In this document: positions 8,957-17,664 of the stretch, one piece after another
Layout: the number at the start of each line of letters is the position of its first letter
Position numbering within the stretch: position 1 is the first letter of the stretch
Source of the DNA: Chara braunii
Taxonomy: Eukaryota; Streptophyta; Charophyceae; Charales; Characeae
Length of the DNA stretch: 22,500 bases
Assembly (NCBI GenBank): GCA_003427395.1
Contig: BFEA01000135.1
Location: forward strand, 1,832,680-1,855,179
Reading direction: 5' to 3'
Program-made: the position numbers and the translations under genes
The notes under the pieces: generated by a model
The model's database searches: none
Seen by the model: only the letters and a program-made list of their open reading frames with translations
Told to the model about the DNA's origin: nothing

Positions 8957-9030
8957 ACAGTCATCGCAGATCAGCATGCCGTGATGAATATGTACTCAGG
9001 CCTTGTACACACCTCCCGTCACAACAATCA
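8957..9030 (+). rRNA. rrn18: Mitochondrial small-subunit rRNA fragment, part 2
   Basis: GATCAGCATGCCGTGATGAA is followed by GGCCTTGTACACACCTCCCG and TCACA. This is the universal SSU rRNA region near E. coli position 1400 and fits the plant mitochondrial form. About 9 of 66 positions differ from the plant mitochondrial sequence as I remember it, mostly C-to-T or G-to-A, as expected for methylated nuclear copies. Weak similarity may run on to about 9055. The strongly conserved 3' end of the gene is absent. Confidence 0.85.
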
Positions 9031-9055
9031 GAAGATTGTGTCGTATTCCTAGGTG

Positions 9056-9480
9056 TGGTTCCGGCAGTCTCTAGATCGAGGCGTCCTCTCGTAGAAATGA
9101 CACTTTCATCTCCACGACGGAGAGCAAAATTCTGGAGAGCCCAATCGGTCGCCTTGACAAACTGATCTTGAAATCGTGTCGACCTGTAGACAATCATTTA
9201 CATTCTACATCATCCTCGTTCCTGGCCCGTTTCCTAAAATTAATGCCTCACCCCCGTCTATTCGATGCTAGCATTGAGAAAGGCACGTTCTTTTTTTTGC
9301 TATTTTTCACTTCTTAATTGTCCTGTTACTTCCCATCATCCTTCCTGTGCTGCTTCTAATCTCAAGGATCTGACGTTTGTGGTCTCATTGCTGGCAGAAT
9401 AGAGAACGTTTAAAGCGTTAGCCCATGACATCAACATAAAAGAGTTCAAAAAATCTCTGACACAATGGACAGCGCAATGG
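9056..9480. other. Gene-free stretch between the rRNA fragment and the second palindrome
   Basis: No coding region or known RNA is recognised. Whether it belongs to the organelle-derived insert cannot be decided by eye. Confidence 0.3.
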
Positions 9481-9592
9481 CTACCGTCTTCACCCGAATC
9501 GAACGCCCTGTCATTATAGCTGTACTTGGGGCCCTTTTCAAGTCCAGATGTAGCGAAAATGACCGGGTGTTCAATTCGGGTGAAGACGGTAG
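9481..9592. repeat. Second palindrome of the same family (42-bp arms)
   Basis: The arms 9481-9522 and 9551-9592 are reverse complements with a few mismatches around a 28-base loop. The termini read CTACCGTCTTCACCCGAAT and its inverse. The inner arm GTCATTATAGCTGTA is shared with the palindrome at 8854, and the ends correspond to its CTACCTTCTTC. Two related copies argue for a mobile fold-back element and against a unique microRNA precursor. Confidence 0.8.
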
Positions 9593-11246
9593 GTTAGCTG
9601 AGGGTCATCAGTCGGCCACATTGTGGCTGAAGAGGCTGTTTCCACTATCATAACGGCTTCAATACTTCGAGGGGCGCTCCACCCAATTTCCAGCAGGTGT
9701 CGCTCGCTACCAATGCACTGGAACCGTCCGTAGCAGTGGCTGCTTATATCACCACCTCTAGCTCACCCAGCAGATGTTGAAAAGAAAAAACAAGGGAGGG
9801 AGTTGAGTTGGAGAGCCGTATGATAGGTGACTATCTCGCACAGTTTGGAGGGGACTCGAGTAATCACCAAGGGTGTGAAAGTTTTGGTCGTGTCAGAGTT
9901 GGACATACCTGCTGTTGGTAGCATTACCTCCTAGAAACATATGGTTGCACTTCACCCAAAAACTGCTCCGATGACTCCGGGAATCACTGCCTGTTTTTCA
10001 AAGACTTGAACTCTTAACCCCCAAATCCAAACTTTTTTTACCGTTCTTTTAAACCAGTGAACACCAAAACCTTGTCGTCAACGACAATTCCGAGAGCAAA
10101 GTCTCGGCAAGGAAAACGAAAGTTTTTGAAAGAAACGAAGATGCCTCTCTCAAAGGCATCCCAGCAGCCGCAGTCATTGGGGGCCCGGCAAGCAATCACT
10201 GCAAATGTAGCAACCTTACCCTCCCCTCACCCTCACCTTGCCGCCACTCCCAGCTTCAAAAATGTAACAGAACGAATCCATGTAACAGAAAAAAAAAAAA
10301 GGCGAAAACCAATGAAGCCAGATGCCCGGGACTCTTGGCATAATGTCCAGGACCCAGTTTGTCCAGGATCACGGCCAAGCGGTTTTCGGCAAATTTGCAT
10401 GTCAGATTGATGATCTGAGCCCAGATGCTGACTGTGCATGCCAGGAGGGTTCCACGGTAAATTTAAGAAATCCATTCCTTTTTCTTCGTTTCGCGATGCA
10501 TACATCCGAGAGGAGCGGGATATGGCCAAGCAATTGGTTTTACTTTTTGTTGTCTGGATGTGACCCCCGACCGGAGCCGTTTAGTGCTAGGCACAGGTGT
10601 TTTCGCACCGGCGCACTGTCCCGCAGGGTGTCCGCCAGAAACAACCTGGAAATCCAGAGAAAACAAGCCTCGTATCCCTAATCAGCTTCACCGCACTCGA
10701 ATGGAGCTATGTTCATGCCATGAAAACTTACCTGAGTTGTTTGTAATCTGCCGAGGTGGCGCTGATGTGTAAAAGCCACATTGACGAGTTGGACGTGGGA
10801 TTTGTATTGCGCTGATGAGCGTTTGAACTCAGGGGACTGTGACACTCTTTGTAATCATGTTATTGATAATATAAGCTGTGCAACTTGGTTCACTTCTCAT
10901 CTCTCCTTTGTCTAATGTGTGAAGGCTTCGACTCAATGTGGGTGTTGACAATGCACGTTGTGTGAGCACACTTGCGTGACTTGGTCCCCAGGACCCATGC
11001 ACTTTTCACGAAGTAACCAAAATAATTAACAATACCGGAAACAGCACACATCACCCACGGCCATGTTGAATGTGACGCGTCGAAATCGTCCGCAGTCCGC
11101 CTCGTAATCAGAAAGGGTGCAATCTTACATTTTCAGCTTTTTTTATTTTCCTATCACCCGCAGATTATTATGGGAGGATTTGCAATGCTCTTTGAAATTT
11201 TGAATCTTTTTCCACTGCAAAAAAAAAATCCTAGTAGCGCCAAGTA

Positions 11247-11250
<4 letters not shown>
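9593..11250. other. Long gene-free stretch
   Basis: No supported gene is seen. The longest open frame (10057-10410, plus strand, 117 codons) is Lys/Ser/Pro-rich, overlaps open frames on the other strand and matches nothing I know. Around 11221 an A8 run and CCTAGTAGCGCC begin an inverted motif (CTAGTAG/CTACTAG) that flanks the poly(A) tract at 11251. Confidence 0.4.

Positions 11251-11279
<29 letters not shown>
11251..11279. repeat. Poly(A) tract, 29 bases
   Basis: This is a pure A run lying between ATCCTAGTAG (11229) and CTACTAGGAT (11283), which are exact inverted copies. A second A23 run follows at 11426-11448. Confidence 0.95.
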
Positions 11280-11280
<1 letters not shown>

Positions 11281-11803
11281 CACCTACTAGGATACTACTA
11301 CCTACTGCCTACTTTTCTTTCTTTAAGACTACACTATTGAATATTCTTGCCAAAAAGGAAGAGAACTTCCCAAAAAATAAAGAAAAACCAATTAAAAAAA
11401 GGCCACCTGGAAAAGCGAAACGTTCAAAAAAAAAAAAAAAAAAAAAAAGTAATGACTGTAATATAAGTAACACGTTACTAATAACCGTAAGAAAAAATAA
11501 ATAAATAATAATAATAACTGTAATATGTTCAGAAAGCTACAAAGAAATATGCAAGCACTTCAAATAGAGCCAGAAAATAAATAAAACAGTTCAGAAAATG
11601 GATTTAAAAAAGGGATGGTACTTCTATTCTCAACAGGAGCTCGCTTATGTGTAGAGAATCTAGAGATCCTATTCTCTGCCATCATCTACACTTTCCTAAA
11701 AGAGTAAAAAATACTAAAAACCTTCTGCTTCCCCCCCCCCCCCTTTTCCCTCGTTTTCTTTATCTTTTGAAAATTTGGCTCCTGTCTCAGTGCATACTCA
11801 CAC
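11280..11803. other. A/T-rich low-complexity stretch
   Basis: It holds an A23 run (11426-11448), ATA-type repeats near 11500 and a C13 run (11731-11743). No coding potential is seen. Confidence 0.5.
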
Positions 11804-12318
11804 TAGCACTTTCCTGAATGAATCTGACCACAAGTACGGCCAGTTGTGGATGCATCTGGCCACGATTACATCCAGAAAGCGTTCAAAAAAGTCCTCAGTG
11901 TCTATGCCCTTAGCAAAGCAGTTATTAAAATTGAGATTCTGATCATATATAGTTAAACAGAGCTGCCCGGTAAACCGTAGGCAGAGGGGATGTATCTGGC
12001 CACAATTACATTCGTGACAAACAAACGAAGGCTGTGACAAACTGTTTCGGCGAAATGAGATCCAAGGAAAAAGTTTGAAAAGTTGAAAAAAACATTCGTG
12101 CCGCTACCACTTTCCTGAATGAATCTGACCACAAGTACGGCCAGTTGTGGACGTATCTGGCCACAATTACATCCAGAAAGCGTTCAAAAAAGTCCTCCGT
12201 GACTATGCCCTCAGCAAAGTAGTTATTAAAATTGAGATGCTGATCACATATATATAAAAAAAAAAGATCCAAGGAAAAACTTTGAAAGGTTGAAAAAAAC
12301 ATTCGTGCCGCTGCCGTC
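11804..12318. repeat. Duplicated blocks A-B-A-B
   Basis: Block A (about 11804-11955) and its copy (about 12108-12258) share CACTTTCCTGAATGAATCTG and about 90% of their bases. Block B (12057-12107), with GATCCAAGGAAAAA and ACATTCGTGCCGCT, recurs at 12266-12318. A third piece of A lies at about 11990-12010. On the minus strand both A copies keep the same open frame, with peptide TEDFFERFLDVIVAR and NWPYLWSDSFRKV. It may be a remnant of a coding repeat, but no family is recognised. Confidence 0.75.
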
Positions 12319-12590
12319 CACCCACCCATGAGAGAAAAGGACAACAGCAAACACGACATCGAACTGAATAGGAGCAATGGGCGAGGCTCCGTGTGGAAGA
12401 CACAAATTTAAAATTTAGAAAAAAAAAATGCAAAAAAAAAAAAATCAGCACACGACAACATTTACATGTGTGCGACAGAAAGAATTAACTGCAACATATC
12501 ATTGAAACTTGAAAGTTCCTTTTTTCTTTTTTCTTTTTGGGAACATCGTTACATTGACGAAAAAGCTTAACACTATTTTTAGGACTTTAC
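12319..12590 (-). other. Downstream flank / probable 3' UTR of the split gene
   Basis: This follows the HGEL stop codon on the minus strand. It is A/T-rich with A12 and A8 runs. No AATAAA is evident; TGTAAATG on the minus strand near 12464 resembles the TGTAA poly(A) signal of green algae. The UTR end is not determined. Confidence 0.35.
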
Positions 12591-12854
12591 CTAGAGCTCT
12601 CCATGTTGTCCGCCACCATCACTCCGATCTGAGACGTCACCTGACGAGCTTTGTGAAACGCCGGCCACTCTATCCTTAACCCAACTCAACACATGGTCTG
12701 CGAATATGGACAGATGAGTCGATGCCTTTCTACCATAATCAACAACGTTGTCGACCGCCTTTTTCGCAATTTCCTGCCATTTTTTTGATGCCTTCGATGC
12801 AGCTGCGGAGGCTTTCTTCGCCGTCTTCGCCTGATGCTTTTTCACCATCTCAAT
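12591..12854 (-). CDS. Last exon of the saposin-like gene (87 codons plus stop, ends HGEL)
   Basis: The pyrimidine-rich acceptor GCTCGTCCTTGTAACAG precedes ATTGAGATGGTG, keeping phase 0 from exon C. The peptide is Lys/Ala-rich and helical (KTAKKASAAASKASKKWQE), then DHVLSWVKDRVAG, a Ser/Asp/Gly-rich stretch and QHGEL. Lysine-rich helical tails follow the acidic stretch in plant relatives as I remember them. Alternatively it could be an unrelated 85-codon gene starting at ATG 12848; the matching splice phase and ER-type ending favour the exon. Confidence 0.65.
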   Translation of the reverse strand: MEMVKKHQAKTAKKASAAASKASKKWQEIAKKAVDNVVDYGRKASTHLSIFADHVLSWVKDRVAGVSQSSSGDVSDRSDGGGQHGEL

Positions 12855-15800
12855 CTGTTACAAGGACGAGCAAACCAGACATTTTTTTAACAGGACTCGA
12901 AAATGTTTTGACAAATTCAGAACTGTCACAACGGTTATATTTGATCATTTTAATTAAAAGTTACATCACATTTAGAATTAAAAATTTGAAATGAATTAAC
13001 ATAGCTCACTTCTGTGTAGCATCGTGTTCGCCTTCGGTGACCAAACCTGATCGTTCGCGGCTGAACGCAAATAAGCGTCAAAACCCTCCGAACGTGAACA
13101 AAAAAAACAAGAAGGTTTTTCAGAAAATCTGAAAAAAATGTATGTTAATAAGGTTATGTAAAATCTGCCTAGCATCGCGTTCAGGCTCGGTGACTGAACC
13201 CGAACGCTCGGTACCAAGCCCGAACGTGGCCCAAAATCGACCGAGCCCAAACTTTTTTATTGTTTTTTTTTATAAATATATATAGGGGTTGGGGGGCCCC
13301 TGGGGGCATTGCTCATCACTCCTGAACATATGCACACACCACACGCACCCCCCCCCACACACACACACACCCCACACACCACACACGCACGAGGACGCGT
13401 TCGGCAGCCCCCTGATTTGCGCTCGGCCGAACACGTTCGGTTCCCGCTCCGCCGAGCGTCCGAACATGTTCAGGTGCTTGGCGGGGCGCTGAACATGTTC
13501 GGGTGCTTGGCGAGGCGCTGAACATGTTCGGTGTGCTACACAGTGTAAAATAATAATACAAACAACTTTTGCCTGGGAGGTATGTTCAAATTCGTAACCA
13601 AACTCGAGTTAAAAATCAAAAACCTAAAAAACAATTTAAATTTTAAACAAAAAATTAAAAAAAATGCGTTCAACCGAACACGTTCGGGAGGCATTCGGCC
13701 AAACATCCAAACATGTTCGGGCGTTCGAGAAAGCCCCGAACATGTTCGGTGTGCTACACAGACATAGTATTAGGTACTATTAATTTATTAACCATCCCAA
13801 ATTGATGTCACATCCGCAGCAAGGATGCAGCCTGTCCGGAGATCACATGACATTATTATATTTTGACGAGTTTTAAATTAAAATTTAAAACTCTCAGACG
13901 TTCACCTGTGTACAGCCTTAGTTTGAAACCGAAATATTCGCGGTCCCGAAGAGTGTTCCATCGGTCCCACGGAAATAAATTTCCAGAAAGAGGAAAACGT
14001 GTGAAAAGGGAACAAGAAGGACGGAGCAGGTGAGGTTGATGGGAAGGGTAGCATTGATTTTTATTATTATTATTATTTTTTTGTGTGTAGCATTGATTAC
14101 GGGTAGCATTAGTAGTATGGATTCCGTACGTCGGGGCCTAAGTCGTCCTCCGTGCAAGCACAGATTCGAACCGGCGACCTCGGCCTCAAGAGCCAAGTCG
14201 CTTAACCACTACAGCCAGGACACGGTGTTCAAAAGTGGAATCGTACCGGTCACCCCACCCCTGCAAGGCTGTAGTGTCCAACTCAACACACACCACACAC
14301 AACACCCACGGACACGGCAATTCTCGTACACTTCGCTCTGTAATCAGCACGTAACCCCCGCTGGTACTCTTACCCGCTCACACAGACGGGACTTATCAAT
14401 GCCCGCGGTTCACGGACGATTCCACAGTTGTATGGATTCCGTACGTCTGGGCCTAAGTCCTCCTCCGTGCAAGCACAGATTCGAACCAGCGACCTCGGCC
14501 TCAAGAGGTTACATAAAGTCATCGGTCGATCGACGGAGCGACCTCGAGGGAGTCTTGCCCCAATGAGGCTGGATTTCAGCAGAGACCGAAACTGGTGGAC
14601 GCAAGGGACTGCCCGCACCTTCTTGTCCATGGAACATTCGTTCTTCTTCTTGACGAGAGGGTGACGCCATAGCCTTGGTCCGCACGGGACTGCCACCAAC
14701 TCGACGAATGGGTACCGCGGCCAACTTGACGAATGGGTATTACTAACCCTCGGTTGGTGGTGACAGGTTCTACTTTTTTTGTTTTTCAAGTTGAATTTCA
14801 CTTTATGAGCAGTTGGTTCTTGATTTTCAAGTGTCAACTCCTTCGTGAATGCGACCACCGGCTGGAGTATCCGTCTGACCGCGTGTCCTCGCCGTCTTGC
14901 ATGCGTGGGCTGTATGGCCGGTATTTTTGCGTACTACAATCAAATAAAATAACAATACGAAAGCGCAAAACGTCACAAAAGTTGAATAAACAAATAAATA
15001 ATGTACATAACAAGACAGTTGCCGACTGTTCAGCTCGTATTTGCATTATGCCATTATGGTGAATAAACAAAAATTAAAAAAATATAATAAACAAATAAAT
15101 CATATAAATGCGAGGCACAAGGCCTCGATACGCCCTACTGGGCCCCCTTTCCAGGACAGTCGGCCGCCCTAAGTGAAGGCAGGCTCGACTGAGGCCTACA
15201 GGCCTATTTTGGGGTAAACCCGCAACTGGGGAATTTCAGGCAGTTGCGCAGCGCCAGTTTGTTGAAGGCACCCAGGCCCTGGCCTTCTTTATCAAATGTA
15301 TCTAAGTCAGGCCCTGGGGGAGATACGCAGCATGGACGCAACTCAGGCTGCGGGCAGTTGGGCACGGGTAACTGTCGGAGGCCCTGGGCCTGATTCGTTT
15401 GGACCGAGGCTCAGCCTCCCTGGACCTATCGGAAGCTCTGGGCCGAGGCCCAGTACCGCAGCGCAGCACGCAGCAGCAGGCCACTTCGATATAGGGAAGG
15501 GCCTGCCCACGCTTTGGTTATTCGGGCACTGGCTGCATGCTGCGCAAGCGCTGCTGCGCTAACGCTGGCCAGGCTCACGCGCTCGCGGGCGAGCTGGAAG
15601 GAGCAAGCAGCCATAGCCGAGCTGCGCTGCTGTATGCTGGATGGGGCGCATGGTGGTCCTTGGGTGCATGTGGCATCTGTGAGTTGGGGAACGAGGTTGT
15701 GAGTGATAAGAGAGACATACCTAGTGCTTGAAGCGTAACGCATTGTCCGAGATCTGCTCGTACTTCGGGTAGCTGTTGACGTCATCGGCGGCATTGTAGA

Positions 15801-17633
15801 TTAGGGTAGATAGGATCTGCCATCTGTAGTCTGGGCGCCGAGACCAGATAGGATATCGACATTGGTTCTTCCTTTGATGATGATGAGACCTATTCCAGCA
15901 TTGTCAATTATGAGCTTTTGCTGTGCTCTTATTTGGTGAAACTCGTGATGCAATTCTGCTATTGGTTCGAGGTCACGACTATCTGGTCTCATGTGTATGA
16001 TGCTGTTTGATTTCTGAAGTTCGCTATTGCTCATCTTCCTTGCATAAACAAGTTAAAACGAGTACTCGGTAGGCAGTTTGCCCGCTGCCAAGGCAGGCAT
16101 GCCCAGACCAAGGGGCCAGGGGGAGAGACCCACCCAGAAACACCGGGCAAGCAAAAAAAGAGCAAAGAATACCCCCTCCCTCCCCCCCCCACCCCCCAAA
16201 AAAAAACCTATCAGGGTAAACACATGCTACAGAAAGAAAATACAGTTGCTGGGCATTACCCGTCCAGCTCCCACTCAAACACAAAAGGTCAGATAGATGG
16301 ATGGTGTTGAAACTTGCAAGTCAGGATCTGGCCTCACCAGGTCCTTTTTTTTTTTGTTTTTTTCTTTTACTCACCAGGTCCTCCTTGCTCGCATGCTTTA
16401 ATTTGTCCTTGAAACTTAGAGGAGAGTCTCCATCGTCATCATCGTCATCATCAGATCCCAATCCCAGATCTCCCAACCTGCCCTTCTCCAGATCCTCCCT
16501 GCTGTACATTTTCATGCCAGGCATTCCAGAATCCTGGTTAAGGGAAAAAAAAAAAAAAAAAAAAAAAAAAAAACATGCATGCACACACACGGGAGTTCCC
16601 AAAGTCAGTTTTTTTTTTTTTTTTTTGTAATAAAAAGATTTAAAAGAACAACTCATCGGTGAAACACCAAGACCACATGCAGTCAGGCAAGCGGTGCCAC
16701 AATAAAAATTTATTAAAAAACCAATGAATAAAGAAAAGAAACCATCAAGATCTCTCTCCAGGAATCCCGCCAAGGAAGGTGTTGAGACTTGAAATCCATT
16801 TTTTTGTTTTCTTGCCAAACAAAGTTGAGGGTTCACCCCTCGGCATAAGGCCCTGCAGCAGGTGCGTGCCCGCCCTAAAAGTGAAGCGAGAGGTTGAAAC
16901 CCAACGTGAAGCGAGAGAGCACACTCGTATTGAAGCCCAGCTGCAAACGGGCCGAGCACTTTGCATATAGGAAAGAGCTCGCCAGAGGGAGGACATTCGT
17001 GCACTGGCTTGTGCAAGCGGCAGAGCATGCGGCAGAGCTGCTGGAGCATGCTCTCGCGGGCTGCTTGTGGTGCGCTAGCGGATACCGGGCGCGCGCGGGC
17101 GTCGGGGAAGAAGGCAGGGCACTGCTGAAAGGGCAGCACACCATAGCCAGCCCTACGTAGCCAGGGCTTGGCTTGGATAGCCAGTGGTGGGTGATGAAGT
17201 CAAGGGTGAGAGAGCGAGAGAGATGAAGTTGATAATGGGAGGGCACGTACCTGGTATTGGCGATGGTCTACAGAGTCGACATCTTCATGAACTTCGGTTC
17301 TAGCTGCTGACGTCGACAGGTTGCATTGTCAATTCGTAGGCTGGTAGTATCTGTGTGACTGTAGGCTGGGCGCTGAGCGCCAAGTAGGAGGAAGGGCTCC
17401 AGATACACATGTTGGTGGTGTCGAGAGTACATGCTCTCATTGACATTCCGATTCGGCGCCTTTGCTTCTCCGTTGGTGGGATATCAGTGCATTTCTGCTT
17501 TCTGGACAGCGTTGGACTTTCTGGCTTTCAATGTGATTTTGCATTCTGGAATTCTGTCATTTCGCTATTGCTCATTTTCCTTGCAAAAGAAACACAGGGG
17601 TATCGGACACTATGGGAGCAACAGAGGTGCTCC

Positions 17634-17664
<31 letters not shown>

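Larger units (their letters stand above)
13012..13761. mobile_element. Outer hAT-like MITE, interrupted by a copy of itself
   Basis: The left end CTGTGTAGCATCGTGTTCG and the right end GTGTGCTACACAG are inverted copies, with CGAACATGTTCG palindromes near the right end. A complete relative sits inside at 13165-13543. No clear target duplication flanks the outer ends. No transposase is encoded. It lies in the last intron of the saposin-like gene. Confidence 0.6.

Noticed and set aside
10057-10410. 117-codon plus-strand open frame as a gene
   Set aside because: It has no recognisable domain, biased low-complexity composition, equally long open frames on the other strand and no supporting neighbours.
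13400-13761. GAACATGTTC palindromes as bacterial LexA (SOS) boxes
   Set aside because: They match GAAC-N4-GTTC but occur as repeats inside hAT-like elements in a eukaryotic intron, so the match is coincidental.
14056-14222. Functional tRNA gene
   Set aside because: A and B boxes are present, but the anticodon arm has no proper T33 loop and no acceptor stem closes; the tail and second copy show a SINE.
14030-14566. 178-codon plus-strand open frame
   Set aside because: It runs antisense through both SINE copies and the simple repeat between them.
16321-17139. 272-codon minus-strand open frame as a single gene
   Set aside because: Only its part at 16533-16375 has protein-like sequence with splice borders; the rest crosses poly(A)/(T) runs and the repeat copy 2.
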